NCBI RefSeq assembly: GCF_000316575.1
Contig: NC_019682.1
Location: 1,178,001 to 1,242,000, forward strand
DNA length: 64,000 nucleotides
Source: Calothrix sp. PCC 7507
GTDB taxonomy: Bacteria > Cyanobacteriota > Cyanobacteriia > Cyanobacteriales > Nostocaceae
Direction of reading: 5' to 3'
Shown: piece after piece, positions 18,503 to 27,981 of the stretch
How positions within the stretch are numbered: the first letter of the stretch is position 1
Layout of the letters: each line of letters begins with the position of its first letter
Notes under the pieces: generated by a model
Told to the model about the DNA's origin: nothing
Database searches by the model: none
The model's input: only the letters and a program-made list of their open reading frames with translations
Position numbers and translations under genes: made by a program

Positions 18503-20245
18503 ATGTTTCAAAGTTTGTGGAGATATCTGAATTTTTCACCAGCCTTGGCGTGGACGATTCTATTGTCTCTTAATCCCACACTTGCTGGCGAAATCCCTGG
18601 AACAGTAGCTGAAAATGGGATTTCCCCCGCATCCACTTTAGAACAGATTCGCCAATATAGACTCTCACAAATTCCCAACAGTAAAACCAAAGAACAAGTT
18701 ACCTCAGTTTCCCAACTATCAGACGTACAACCGACTGACTGGGCATACCAAGCTCTACAATCTCTAGTAGAACGCTATGGGTGCATAGCAGGATATCCCA
18801 ACGCTACTTTTCAAGGAAACCGCGCCCTTACTCGCTATGAATTTGCTGCAGGATTAAATGCTTGCTTGGATAGAGTCAATGAGTTGATTGCATCTGCTAC
18901 TGCTGATTTAGCTGCAAAAGCAGATTTAGCTACCCTACAAAAGTTGCAAGAGGAATTTGCAGCGGAACTCGCCACCTTACGCGGTCGCGTAGATGCATTA
19001 GAAGCCCGTACAAATACCCTAGAAAAGCAACAATTTTCCACAACCACCAAATTGAGTGGTGAGGCAATTTTTGGTGTGAGTGGCGCGACTGGAACAGGCG
19101 CAGCGAAAGATCCTGTTGTTTTTCAAGAACGAGTCCGCCTGAATTTTGATACTAGCTTCACTGGTAAAGACCTGTTAAGAACTCGTCTACAAGCTGGAAA
19201 TTCTCTAATTTTACTATTTAGGGCACAACCCAACGGCACACGTAGTGCCCAAGGTAACTTAGCTTTGAATGAAGGGCGCTTTACCTACGATGGTCGTCCT
19301 AACACTACTGATAATAGTGTGGCGTTGGATTTACTCTCCTATAGTTTCCCGATTGGGGATAGTGCAAATGTGCATTTGTTTGCTAATCGTGGTACTCATT
19401 TTCAATATGCGGACACGGTTAACCCTTTCTTGGAAGACAAGGATGGGGGTAATGGTTCCCTCTCCCGCTTTGGTCAACGCAACCCTATCTACAACATTGA
19501 TGCTAATGGTACTGATGGTAGTAGTGGTGCGGGAATTGGACTAAATTATAAGTTTGGTAATGCTTTGCGGTTAGACTTGGGTTATATTGCCAATGAAGCT
19601 AATGATCCTTCGACTGGGGGAGGATTTTTTAATGGTAATTATTCAGCTTTGGCTCAAATTGTCGCTCAACCGATGCAGGGATTAAAGCTAGGATTTACCT
19701 ATGTTAATGGCTATGACAATATTGATCCTCCACAATTGCGGGCGAATGTGGGTAGTGGTTCGAGGTTAGGTAATTTGTTTAGTGGTTCGCTGCGGTTGCA
19801 ACCGGCGATCGCTCCCTTTTATCCTGGAACCAGAGATTATCCCATTGTGAGTAATTCCTACGGCTTTCAAGCTTCCTATCAAATCAGCCCTTCTCTAGTG
19901 GTTGGTGGCTGGGTGGGACTGACGAAGGCGCGGTTGATTGGCTTTGCTGATGCAGAGATTTGGAATTATGCTGTGACTCTCGCTTTTCCTGATTTGGGTA
20001 GTAAAGGTAGCTTGGGCGGGATTATTGTGGGTTCTGAACCGACGTTGAAGGGTTTAAGTCGCGGTGGGAGTCAACTCGCTCTTTTAGATAAAGAAGATGC
20101 GCTGCATATCGAGGGCTTTTATCGATATCGACTGAGTGATCATATTTCGATTACTCCTGGCGCGATTTGGTTACCTAATCCTAATCAAAGTAAAGACACC
20201 GATGATATTTTTATTTATACCCTCCGGACGACCTTTACTTTTTAG
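18503..20245 (+). CDS. SLH-OprB family outer-membrane porin (second copy)
   Basis: A 580-residue protein from the ATG at 18503, eight bases after an AGGAG ribosome binding site; the GTG at 18488 lies upstream of that site and is unlikely. It has a signal peptide, an SLH domain (about 65-130, nearly the same blocks as the porin at 15290-17104), a coiled coil (about 135-175) and a C-terminal OprB-like barrel ending in TTFTF. The gene follows modA by 199 bp. Before insertion of the element, its downstream neighbour would have been the molybdopterin oxidoreductase gene. Confidence 0.9.
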   Translation: MFQSLWRYLNFSPALAWTILLSLNPTLAGEIPGTVAENGISPASTLEQIRQYRLSQIPNSKTKEQVTSVSQLSDVQPTDWAYQALQSLVERYGCIAGYPNATFQGNRALTRYEFAAGLNACLDRVNELIASATADLAAKADLATLQKLQEEFAAELATLRGRVDALEARTNTLEKQQFSTTTKLSGEAIFGVSGATGTGAAKDPVVFQERVRLNFDTSFTGKDLLRTRLQAGNSLILLFRAQPNGTRSAQGNLALNEGRFTYDGRPNTTDNSVALDLLSYSFPIGDSANVHLFANRGTHFQYADTVNPFLEDKDGGNGSLSRFGQRNPIYNIDANGTDGSSGAGIGLNYKFGNALRLDLGYIANEANDPSTGGGFFNGNYSALAQIVAQPMQGLKLGFTYVNGYDNIDPPQLRANVGSGSRLGNLFSGSLRLQPAIAPFYPGTRDYPIVSNSYGFQASYQISPSLVVGGWVGLTKARLIGFADAEIWNYAVTLAFPDLGSKGSLGGIIVGSEPTLKGLSRGGSQLALLDKEDALHIEGFYRYRLSDHISITPGAIWLPNPNQSKDTDDIFIYTLRTTFTF

Positions 20246-20502
20246 GTAGTGGTCTGTCCCAAAAGTTGTGAGAGGTTCTTGGTGTTCAGATCCCCGACTT
20301 CTTATACCATTTCACTTTAATAATGAATGATACAGGGCTTGAAGACGCAAAAATTATCGTCAAAATTGTGTACTTACCCTAAATTTTCATCTCGTTAACC
20401 CTTGCAATTTTACCTGTAATGGGGAATGAAACAGCCCTGCCCCGCTCCCTGCGCTCTAAATGATAAGTCTTTAACATGACATGATATTAACCCTCTGTAA
20501 TA
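20246..20502. other. Chromosomal left flank of the element; native upstream region of the molybdoenzyme gene
   Basis: A 257-bp non-coding stretch between the porin stop and the left direct repeat. By comparing the two ends, this is the original upstream (promoter-side) sequence of the gene now found intact at 38382. Confidence 0.6.
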
Positions 20503-20660
20503 CTACTCATTTGCGACTCAAAGCGATAGCCTTGAAAGACAAACGCTTACTTACTTCAATTGGCTATGCTGCCTAAACCAACCAAATTTTGGACACCTGC
20601 AAACTGGGCTAGCTGGAAGCCCTTCGGTATTGGCGAACAGTACCCGAATAATTATTGGGA
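20503..20660. repeat. attL: left 158-bp direct repeat
   Basis: Matches 38319-38476 at an offset of 17,816 bp with one substitution. Sequence identity ends at ATTATTGGGA; the element continues with TGTTTGAAAC and the chromosome copy with GGTATTTCGC. Confidence 0.95.
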
Positions 20661-20667
20661 TGTTTGA
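20566..20667 (+). pseudogene. Truncated 5' copy of the molybdopterin oxidoreductase gene
   Basis: ATG at 20566 followed by 31 codons identical to the start of the gene at 38382, then two element-derived codons and TGA at 20665. It is the 5' stub left with the native upstream region when the element inserted. Confidence 0.9.
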
Positions 20668-20713
20668 AACAACCACGTAACATCAGGGTTCTTAGCACAT
20701 AGATAACAATTCG

Positions 20714-20798
20714 CTACTCAAATGCTACTCAAACGAAAACTTTTTGTCATAAGTTTTAGCGATCGCACGCGGTCATAGCGCTACTCAATTACTACTCA
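20714..20798. promoter_or_regulatory. Two pairs of CTACTCA sites, candidate recombinase arm sites (left end)
   Basis: CTACTCA at 20714, 20725, 20781 and 20792: two pairs, each with exactly 11 bp between starts. The direct repeats hold the same pair spacing: 20503 with the variant CGACTCA at 20514, and 38319 with 38330. One-turn-spaced pairs at both element ends fit arm-type binding sites of a tyrosine recombinase or excisionase. Confidence 0.6.
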
Positions 20799-20831
20799 TT
20801 GCAGAGGTTGCTAGAGTGAATCCCCAGTGAG

Positions 20832-21131
20832 TTAATCCCGCTCGGTAGTGCGCTTGCCCTGGATTAAATAAGCTTCAATCCGGAGCAACTCCCGGTCAAC
20901 GATATCAAATCTTTCTTCCATATCTTTGAACCCGTGAGCAAGTCCGTCCCCTATTTGTTTTTGATTATTTCGGAGATGCTGAAAATCACGCTGTTCAGCG
21001 TAATCCTGTTTTGCATCCTGTGCTGCGGCTTGCTTGTCATGATCAATCTTATTGATCCACCAAACAAACCAACCCGATACCGAGCAACCGAAGGCCAAGA
21101 TAAAACTGGCTACACTAGGATCGAATTTCAT
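20832..21131 (-). CDS. Small membrane protein with coiled coil (holin-like candidate)
   Basis: 99 residues: one hydrophobic segment near the N-terminus (about 8-26, VASFILAFGCSVSGWFVWWI) followed by a charged helical region (about 30-90). It is last in the reverse operon, and its ATG overlaps the previous stop (4 bp). Size and topology resemble phage holins or Rz-type spanins, but no family signature is visible. Confidence 0.55.
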   Translation of the reverse strand: MKFDPSVASFILAFGCSVSGWFVWWINKIDHDKQAAAQDAKQDYAEQRDFQHLRNNQKQIGDGLAHGFKDMEERFDIVDRELLRIEAYLIQGKRTTERD

Positions 21132-21499
21132 ACATTCAACTGCATTTTAAAATCTTCATCAAAAGCGAAAGGCATGTGATTCTGAGTAGCAATTTGATTC
21201 CACTCATTTAAATCATTGACGGTCAAGTCGGCTGTAGCATCAACAACAATATTCCAAATAGTTTTAAGTAAAGCCAAATCAGAGTCTGTAATTGATGGCT
21301 TTAACTCTAAACGAGTGATGGCAATTTCCAACCGACTTCTAGCAATTTGATTATTAGTAGTAAAAGCCAAACGATTGTAGCTTTGGCTAATCATCATCTG
21401 AGTGATAAATCCCGATACATTAGAAGGAGTGGGGAAATTAGCATCAACCTGCGTTACTTCTACTAATTCCCCATTTCGATAAGTTCTTATAACTTCCAT
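21128..21499 (-). CDS. Hypothetical protein of the element operon
   Basis: 123 residues from the ATG at 21499, two bases after the upstream stop; the frame is open to 21619, but that would overlap the preceding gene by 119 bp. The N-terminus is beta-rich (MEVIRTYRNGELVEVTQVD) and the rest helical. Similar small proteins follow tail genes in some phages, but I do not recognise it. Confidence 0.6.
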   Translation of the reverse strand: MEVIRTYRNGELVEVTQVDANFPTPSNVSGFITQMMISQSYNRLAFTTNNQIARSRLEIAITRLELKPSITDSDLALLKTIWNIVVDATADLTVNDLNEWNQIATQNHMPFAFDEDFKMQLNV

Positions 21500-21500
21500 G

Positions 21501-22070
21501 CTAAACAACCCTAAACCAGAATATTGGGGAGTTACTTCTAGGCGACAAATTACTGACTGGTGCATTACTGGGCAAGGCGCCATAAGTTGCGCTTGACTGT
21601 TGGTAGGAATAAGCGCCACTGGCAGTGCTTGGACTTGTTTGACCTATTAAGAAATAAGTCCCGTAAGCATTGCCCATTGTTACTAGTGATGGTGGATTAT
21701 TGGTATTGATAGCTAAAAAATACCATCCAGCACTTAAAGTGGTGTTTAAAGTTGCTTGAACTGTTCCAGAAACACTAGTGTCAATTTCGCCTACATCTAC
21801 AATAAGATTTTCTGGTTGCCCATTATGTGAAGAATACAATCCCACCCGAATTTTGGAGCCAGTCGTATCAGCACCAACTCGAAACGCAATTCTATCAATA
21901 GTAATGGATTGTGCAACACAGAAAGGAATGTAAATTAAAGTGTCCGTTGCCGTCCCGTTAGAATTAGTCGCGGTGGTGCCAATGTGAGGACTGTGCAAGT
22001 AATATTTGCCGCTACGATATCCAGGGTGACAGCTCACGTTTATGAAGATATCGCTATTAAAAAGCGGCAT
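21501..22070 (-). CDS. Predicted virion/tail-fibre-like beta-sandwich protein
   Basis: 189 residues. The central part (about 45-130) has the alternating pattern IDRIAFRVG...KIRVGLYSSHNGQPENLIVDVGEID...LSAGWYFLAINT that is common in phage tail-fibre and baseplate proteins. The end is Ser/Asn-rich. It has no signal peptide. This is the strongest hint that the reverse operon encodes virion components. The specific function is unknown. Confidence 0.6.
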   Translation of the reverse strand: MPLFNSDIFINVSCHPGYRSGKYYLHSPHIGTTATNSNGTATDTLIYIPFCVAQSITIDRIAFRVGADTTGSKIRVGLYSSHNGQPENLIVDVGEIDTSVSGTVQATLNTTLSAGWYFLAINTNNPPSLVTMGNAYGTYFLIGQTSPSTASGAYSYQQSSATYGALPSNAPVSNLSPRSNSPIFWFRVV

Positions 22071-22071
22071 A

Positions 22072-22383
22072 TCACGTTAATTCCCTTATCAAAGCATTGC
22101 CATTAGCAGCATCCCAGATCCCGCTAATAGCACCAGTGAATTTGTATGGCACTTCAAAATAGCCTCCAGCCGATAACTTAGCAGTAAAAGCACTTGTAGA
22201 AGCAGAAGACCCAAATTCAATATATAAATTTGCGGTGCTATTATTCCAGATAGTTGCACCTTGCCTATTACTATTAGCCGAAAGCAAGCTTCCGGAACTA
22301 GTTGAAGCAGAGACAGTAGTAGGTGTTGAGGTACTGCTGCTAGAGGTAGTAACTGTTACGGATGGCGGATTATATAAACCCAT
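22072..22383 (-). CDS. Small Ser/Thr-rich element protein, paralogue of the upstream gene
   Basis: 103 residues from the ATG at 22383 (a longer frame to 22416 would overlap the previous gene). A Ser/Thr-rich N-terminus precedes a compact domain with the motif NSNRQGATIWNNSTANLYIEF, shared with its upstream neighbour (NTNRQYAAFQNNSLYDVTLIL). Such small beta domains are often phage decoration or fibre-associated proteins. The role is not established. Confidence 0.55.
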   Translation of the reverse strand: MGLYNPPSVTVTTSSSSTSTPTTVSASTSSGSLLSANSNRQGATIWNNSTANLYIEFGSSASTSAFTAKLSAGGYFEVPYKFTGAISGIWDAANGNALIRELT

Positions 22384-22385
22384 AA

Positions 22386-22700
22386 TTAACCACACTCCAC
22401 AAAAATTAATTTGCAATTATTTGCAGAAATAGCAGACACCCTTCCGACATAAAGGTTCATCTGATTAATTTCGTAACTTCCTCTAGGTTTTAAAACAATT
22501 CCCTTTCCGATACCACCTTTGGATTTATCACCCAAAATCAAAGTGACATCATAAAGGGAATTGTTCTGAAAAGCTGCATATTGCCTGTTGGTATTCGCAT
22601 TCAGAACCGTGTCGCCGGTATTAGCTGTCAAATCCTTATCCCCATGAGTGCAATTGCTAAATTTAGCAACTTCAGCCGAATTAGAGGAATTATTAATCAT
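22386..22700 (-). CDS. Small element protein with the NxNRQ-NNS beta domain
   Basis: 104 residues. The core LNANTNRQYAAFQNNS, then a Gly-rich turn, then GSYEINQMNLYVGRVSAIS matches the neighbour at 22072-22383, so the two are tandem paralogues. No known family is assigned. The gene sits in the tightly packed reverse operon. Confidence 0.55.
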   Translation of the reverse strand: MINNSSNSAEVAKFSNCTHGDKDLTANTGDTVLNANTNRQYAAFQNNSLYDVTLILGDKSKGGIGKGIVLKPRGSYEINQMNLYVGRVSAISANNCKLIFVECG

Positions 22701-22702
22701 AA

Positions 22703-23041
22703 TTAATCAGTGGGGTCATCAAGATTGTCAACGAACAAAGCAGTGTCAACTTTTACGCGCACTGTAAACTCAAATTCTGGTGCTTCAGGTGTGCCTGTTA
22801 TTTGCTGGGATGCAAATTGAATTGGCGGTAAATTCGCATTAATCCTAGCCGCATTTACTTGGTCAGTAAGTGCTGATAGGGCTTGTAATAATTTAACAAT
22901 CCCTTTAACACAAGAAGTATTGAGGGTTAAATTTTCAGCCGTTGCTAAGTTGAAATTCAATTTCAATTGGTTGTTACCAACAAACTCAATTGAACCCGCT
23001 GCTAGTTTTTCTGCTAAAGCTGAATAGCTAAGTGTGGTCAT
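22703..23041 (-). CDS. Hypothetical protein of the element operon
   Basis: 112 residues, acidic, with a central helix (about 40-68, VKGIVKLLQALSALTDQVNA) and beta-rich ends. It starts inside the end of the upstream gene (4-bp overlap), indicating translational coupling. Not recognised. Confidence 0.6.
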   Translation of the reverse strand: MTTLSYSALAEKLAAGSIEFVGNNQLKLNFNLATAENLTLNTSCVKGIVKLLQALSALTDQVNAARINANLPPIQFASQQITGTPEAPEFEFTVRVKVDTALFVDNLDDPTD

Positions 23042-23541
23042 AAATTATCAATTTTGAATTCAATAGTTTCTAGTTTGGCTCTCACCGCATTCACAAGGTC
23101 TTCAGTGGTGTCAGTCTCTGTACCCCTGTACTCCCAAACCGCTAGCGTCACCTGCTCAATCCACGGCAAAGCTTCAAATCGCAAACGATAATCGCTAGTG
23201 AGTTTGGGAAATATCACCAACTCAATGGCATTGAGTTTAATCAAGCGGCGAGTACCGTCTATTTCGGTAGTGGGAACTTGTCCCAATCCCTCAAAAACCA
23301 CGGTGTCATCAATGTGAATGCCACTGATTTGTTGGTAGAAGTAGCCGGCTCGAACCCAACTGGGCTTGGCATTCAGCCAGGAAGCTCCGACTAAAAAAAC
23401 GTGCTTGTCGGTTAGATAAGGAAGTTCAACCGGGTCGAGTAAGGGCGCTCTGATTCTGCGGTTTTGCGGATTCCCCATCAGTTTTTGAAAATAGGTCAAC
23501 TCCCAAGCCCCAAGAGCAGTTAAATCAAGACTTAAAGTCAT
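23038..23541 (-). CDS. Hypothetical protein of the element operon
   Basis: 167 residues, beta-rich with many aromatic residues, no signal peptide or membrane segment. It overlaps both neighbours by 4 bp. Composition and context suggest a structural or assembly protein, but no motif supports a named function. Confidence 0.6.
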   Translation of the reverse strand: MTLSLDLTALGAWELTYFQKLMGNPQNRRIRAPLLDPVELPYLTDKHVFLVGASWLNAKPSWVRAGYFYQQISGIHIDDTVVFEGLGQVPTTEIDGTRRLIKLNAIELVIFPKLTSDYRLRFEALPWIEQVTLAVWEYRGTETDTTEDLVNAVRAKLETIEFKIDNL

Positions 23542-23747
23542 ACCTCAACCAGTTCCCAATCCTCAGCAAGTTCAAACACGTCGAATTCTTGCTCATCCAA
23601 GAAATCTAGAAAAGTATCTGGGGCAATTTTGCCCTGAAGAAAGTCGCGGGTCATATAAGCCCGCGACATCATCAGATTAATTTCTTCCTCGAAATCTAGA
23701 TCCGATTGCCCTGGATACCAAATAGCAGGAGTAGAAAGATTAAGCAT
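23538..23747 (-). CDS. Small acidic protein of the element operon
   Basis: 69 residues, strongly acidic (FEEEINLM, FLDFLDEQEFDVFELAEDWELVEV). Its ATG shares a base with the upstream stop. Possibly a small chaperone-like or adaptor protein of the assembly pathway. Not recognised. Confidence 0.5.
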   Translation of the reverse strand: MLNLSTPAIWYPGQSDLDFEEEINLMMSRAYMTRDFLQGKIAPDTFLDFLDEQEFDVFELAEDWELVEV

Positions 23748-24286
23748 TAGCCGCTGGAGCTAAGAGGATATAATTCAGCTTCAAACCAAACGCGGCCATA
23801 ACCACCGCCTAAGCTTGGCTTAATGGCAGTGAATATCGCCTTAACCCTAGTATCAAGCGCTGCAGGAGTTTCAGCAGTCACAGGAGCGGAATAATTATAC
23901 TGTGAGTTGCTGTCCCGCGTACCCTTGCCATACCGAACATAAGGGCGATTAGAGCCTTTAGCCCGAACGACAGCAGGAGAGCTATCAGCCACCATCGCTC
24001 GAACTTGAGCCGGTCTAAATCCCCTCGGTTCGCTGGGGTCTGTTCCTTGTGCTGCTAGTCCTAGAGCGGCGATTCCCCCAAAAAACTGTATCCCGGAACT
24101 GGATGCTTGAATTGTAAAAGCAGAGTCAGTTGCTGCTAGAGGAGAAAGAACAGCATATTTAACTGCTATTTTGGGGCGGCGTTGAGTAGCTGCTCCTTCT
24201 TCTCGGAGAGGTGGATTATAAGCTTCTCTTGCCTTGGCATAAGCTAAATCTCGCTCAATTTGTCGTGCGCTTTTGCGTCTTCCCAT
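23747..24286 (-). CDS. Hypothetical basic protein of the element operon
   Basis: 179 residues. The N-terminus is basic and helical (MGRRKSARQIERDLAYAKAR) and the rest is Ala/Gly/Pro-rich with low predicted order. A 118-bp gap separates it from the upstream gene, the largest within the operon. Not recognised. Confidence 0.55.
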   Translation of the reverse strand: MGRRKSARQIERDLAYAKAREAYNPPLREEGAATQRRPKIAVKYAVLSPLAATDSAFTIQASSSGIQFFGGIAALGLAAQGTDPSEPRGFRPAQVRAMVADSSPAVVRAKGSNRPYVRYGKGTRDSNSQYNYSAPVTAETPAALDTRVKAIFTAIKPSLGGGYGRVWFEAELYPLSSSG

Positions 24287-24404
24287 ACGGAGATACTTTT
24301 AAGTGTTTATTGTTGCCTACAATCCAGTTTTAGCAAGCATTACAGGTTGTTATTCCCAGCCGGATAACATAATGTTGTCCGTTAAATTTTTGGCACGATT
24401 TGCT

Positions 24405-25223
24405 TTATACCCGCTCGATAACACTTCTTAAACGACTTCCAGACACAGCTACCAAATTTATGGGATTTTGTTTGCCCCAAATGAGTAGCTGTGCAAATCT
24501 GAACTTTACGTCTGTAACTCTTCTACGAGCGAATTTTTTTACTTGTCTTCCGTAAACTCTGTGTGTACCTGGATTTGCGGGGTAAATGCGGTCATTGTCG
24601 ATGTATTGCAGGTAATCGCGGTCAAAGGGGTGGTTTTGGATATCAAGGACTGCTCTAACGATCCGTTCGCCTTCAGTTTTATTCGTAACTAGTAACTTCA
24701 ACTCGTATCCACGTTCTTTGTCCGAGTAGGTGCATTTGAAATGACCTTTATTCCATATAAATAGAGGAGTAGCAAAGACATTTTTTATGGTTCTAGCTAG
24801 TGATTCTGCATTGGTTCTGCTAATAGTTTCGGAGCTTTCATTCATCAGTCTGAATGTGATTTCAGCCTCAACTTGAGGCGTACCATCACTATGAAGATTG
24901 AAATTATAAGGCTCTAAAAAATAAAGTTTGACCTGCGGTTTAAAGGTGCGCTCTGATTGAATTTCATACCAAGGAATGCCATAAACAGGGCGCTGTAATG
25001 CTTGAGCATGACCACAGGTAATCTCAAATAACCACATCCTCATTAGAGTCATGGTTGAGGTGTCGTCATCTTTCATCAAACAAGAATGCTTGAGTCTGGG
25101 CTTAGGATTGCTAACATCATCATCTGGTTGATTTTTAAAGTAAGCTCGAACCGCTTTATTATGTTCGAGCCTGACTATATCTTGGAGATTCTCCCATTCG
25201 TCAAACCCTTCTGGTAAAGGCAT
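24405..25223 (-). CDS. Hypothetical protein of the element operon
   Basis: 272 residues without signal peptide or membrane segment. It has mixed alpha/beta composition with a repeated aromatic pattern (LYFLEPYNFNLHSDGTP, VEAEITFRLMNES). Its start overlaps the end of the 918-residue gene by one base. Not recognised; possibly virion-associated from context. Confidence 0.6.
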   Translation of the reverse strand: MPLPEGFDEWENLQDIVRLEHNKAVRAYFKNQPDDDVSNPKPRLKHSCLMKDDDTSTMTLMRMWLFEITCGHAQALQRPVYGIPWYEIQSERTFKPQVKLYFLEPYNFNLHSDGTPQVEAEITFRLMNESSETISRTNAESLARTIKNVFATPLFIWNKGHFKCTYSDKERGYELKLLVTNKTEGERIVRAVLDIQNHPFDRDYLQYIDNDRIYPANPGTHRVYGRQVKKFARRRVTDVKFRFAQLLIWGKQNPINLVAVSGSRLRSVIERV

Positions 25224-27979
25224 TATTCATCCGCCTCCTTATCTTCATCCGCGATAGCTAAACCAGTAGCACTAACTAATTTGGAAGCATCAAACCCAGC
25301 TTTAACTTGTGTTGCTTCTGGTGGTGTAGTGCCTTGCTTGCCATCTGGCTCTTGACCCAATGCTTTGAGAAATTCGGCTTTTTGGGTTCCAATCTGAGTA
25401 ACTGTATCTTGAACGCTTAAAACTTCGGAAGCAACGCTATCAATTTGACTCACCACATTTTCAGTTGTTTCTAAAGCAGTAAAGAATTTATTTTGAAAGT
25501 TAGGTGTAGGATTCATCCAACGATAAGCCTTTTCGCTAACCTCACCCCATTTGCGTAGGGCATTACCAATTACAGCAATCCACGAACCAACGACTTCTAA
25601 AGCACTCAAAATTGAATAGCCAATTGATTGAATTGAATTTAATAAATTAGCAGCAGCTTGATAAATTCGATTCCATTTTTTATACTCAGCCTTGATACTT
25701 CCCCATTCACTCTCACCGATTACAGTTTTAGCCAAGCTATCAAATTGACTACCAAGGATTTGACCAATATCTAATGGGCTTCCCTCTGCGTCTTTGATGC
25801 CAATAGCAGCCAAAACATTTGATAATGCACTGGTTAATGTTTGTCCCAGGTTGGCTGAAAGCATGTAGGCATTATGCAAAGTTTGCCACCAAATAAGAAT
25901 ATTTAAGGCTCTATCTAGATGCATCCATTGAGCTACTCTAGTTAATTTACCACCTATACCACCGGGAAGCTGTTCGCCAAGCTTGTTATTAATAATGTCT
26001 AATTTGCCGTTTAATCCCGCAGTTCCTACTAGGTCTAAGCCGTTGAATGCGGCATTCAATGCATCAAGCTTGTTGCTATTTTGATTCGCCTGATTCTGTA
26101 CATCGTTTATGGGTTTGCCTAGGCATCCATTGGGCTGGGAGATGTCGCAAACTGCGCCTTTTATCGGCTCTTTAATATCATTTCTGAAATCGTTATCTTT
26201 ACCCAGTGTTTTTGGTAGTTGCTGTAATAACAACGTAATAATTGCGAGCTGATTTCCTTGCTCTAATACCTTTCTTGCCAGATCATCGTAATCCTTGCCT
26301 GTTGGCGTAGACGTAGTAGTATCTTTTGGAATGGGATGTAGAGAACTTGTAGGAATTGGCTTGAGGGCATCCGCTACTGGTTCTTGCCGCTGTGGCTGCG
26401 GCGTTGTCGCTGGCCCATAAATTTTGTAACTATCAGGGCTAGTTACTTGCACATAAGAGCCACTGCTGAGGTTTATTATGCTGCCAGGTATTGCTTGATT
26501 CCTGGTGAAATCATTGCCATCAGTGAATTCTGAAGATGTTGTATTACCGCTGAATCCAGGTAATTTTGTTGGCTCAATTTCTGGGAGATTACCACCAAGG
26601 TTACTTGGAGTGTAGAAGGGATTAGGATTAATCCGAGGAGCAAGGTAGCCGCCAGGTATTTGGAAGTCATTTGTGGGTCTGGGCGTGGCGTTCTCTGGTG
26701 TGCCGGCACTAACGCTGTTATTGGGCAGTGGACTTGTCTGACTGCCGCCAGGAGTGCCACGGCTAACGTAGCTTTCGCTATTAGCCGGATGTGCAACTGA
26801 TTCTGGTGAGCGAAAATCTGTAGGAATTGGGATTGATGTCGGGTTCCCACCATAATCAATTTGCCCATCTTGCCTATTCACGAAAATAATTTTTAGGTTT
26901 CGTGCTTGTGTCCCTAGATATATGCTTCCAAAGCTGTTGACAACATATTGATCAGTACCATCTTCATTAGTTCCAACGATAACTGACCCAGCACCGTGTT
27001 GAGGCGTATCGTCGGTTATATAAATGGCTTTGATTGGCCCTCTGATATTTTGATTTAAAGGGTTGGAATAATCTGTAATTTGCCCATTACTGTTTCTAAT
27101 TTCAAACGTTAATTGAACTGAATAAAGCACGCCTACGCTTTGACCGCCAAAAAATGGATGACTCACTACTGGCTCAACAGGTCTGGCTGCTTCAGAAGTG
27201 GGATGACTTAAGCTCCAAACATAATCAGCAATCCCACCGCCAATTGCACCACCAATCATCCCGCCGACAATTGTCCCGACTGGGCCAAAGGCACTGCCAA
27301 CAGTCGCACCGAGAAGGCTACCACCAAGACTTCCGGCAGCACCAAACCCGGCTTGTGCTGGGGACTGCCCGTGAAATACGCGATTACCAAAATCTAGGGC
27401 AACCATTGCCGCCGGGATTACGGGAAACTTTCCAGCCGCAATAGGTAAAGACCTCGGTGTTGATTTTGGTAGGCTAACTTCCGCTGGGATAGCTTCTTGC
27501 AGCCCGACCCCATTCCACTCAGTAATAGGATTTAACTTGGCGCTACCTCTGGCACCACTATTGGCTGGGGTAACTGGCGGTTTAGCGCTGCTAGGTTTTG
27601 GTTGGCTATCAATAGTAGATTTTGGCATCTCATACTGATATTCATAGCTTTTAGAGCGAACAAAACCTTCCTCTACAGATGGTGTCTTGTAGCTAGAAAG
27701 TGCTTGATTTCTTGCTACTTGCTTTTCTCTTAAAAGTAGTTCTTGCTGTTGTTGCGCCTGATATTGCTCGTTAACAATTTGAGCGTTACGTGCTACTTCA
27801 TCCTGGTAACTTTGTTTAAGAGCGCGTTCGTACTTCTCTTTTGCTACTGGATTAGATAGCGGATCTCGTGGCAATGGGATATTGAGCGGGGTAGCGGTGG
27901 AAGGTCTATCCAAAATTGCACCGGCTAGCTCAATATCCGCGTAATCTAAGGATCTGAATTGGTCAGCCGATGCAGACAT
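25223..27979 (-). CDS. Large element protein with glycine-zipper region (tape-measure- or injection-protein-like candidate)
   Basis: 918 residues. A Gln/Lys-rich helical segment (about 45-98), a disordered Pro/Ser region, then a Gly/Ala zipper at 210-251 (GSLGGSLLGATVGSAFGPVG and onward) of the sort that inserts in membranes. A beta-rich domain follows (about 280-380), a long low-complexity linker (about 390-560) and a helical C-terminal third. The length, glycine zipper and helical tail recall tape-measure or ejection proteins, but no diagnostic motif is present and the surrounding genes do not identify a tail module. It is the second gene of the reverse operon. Confidence 0.65.
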   Translation of the reverse strand: MSASADQFRSLDYADIELAGAILDRPSTATPLNIPLPRDPLSNPVAKEKYERALKQSYQDEVARNAQIVNEQYQAQQQQELLLREKQVARNQALSSYKTPSVEEGFVRSKSYEYQYEMPKSTIDSQPKPSSAKPPVTPANSGARGSAKLNPITEWNGVGLQEAIPAEVSLPKSTPRSLPIAAGKFPVIPAAMVALDFGNRVFHGQSPAQAGFGAAGSLGGSLLGATVGSAFGPVGTIVGGMIGGAIGGGIADYVWSLSHPTSEAARPVEPVVSHPFFGGQSVGVLYSVQLTFEIRNSNGQITDYSNPLNQNIRGPIKAIYITDDTPQHGAGSVIVGTNEDGTDQYVVNSFGSIYLGTQARNLKIIFVNRQDGQIDYGGNPTSIPIPTDFRSPESVAHPANSESYVSRGTPGGSQTSPLPNNSVSAGTPENATPRPTNDFQIPGGYLAPRINPNPFYTPSNLGGNLPEIEPTKLPGFSGNTTSSEFTDGNDFTRNQAIPGSIINLSSGSYVQVTSPDSYKIYGPATTPQPQRQEPVADALKPIPTSSLHPIPKDTTTSTPTGKDYDDLARKVLEQGNQLAIITLLLQQLPKTLGKDNDFRNDIKEPIKGAVCDISQPNGCLGKPINDVQNQANQNSNKLDALNAAFNGLDLVGTAGLNGKLDIINNKLGEQLPGGIGGKLTRVAQWMHLDRALNILIWWQTLHNAYMLSANLGQTLTSALSNVLAAIGIKDAEGSPLDIGQILGSQFDSLAKTVIGESEWGSIKAEYKKWNRIYQAAANLLNSIQSIGYSILSALEVVGSWIAVIGNALRKWGEVSEKAYRWMNPTPNFQNKFFTALETTENVVSQIDSVASEVLSVQDTVTQIGTQKAEFLKALGQEPDGKQGTTPPEATQVKAGFDASKLVSATGLAIADEDKEADE

Positions 27980-27981
27980 AA

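Noticed and set aside
20503-20660. tRNA gene as element attachment site
   Set aside because: The repeat encodes the start of a molybdoenzyme and has no tRNA-like fold or conserved TPsiC arm.
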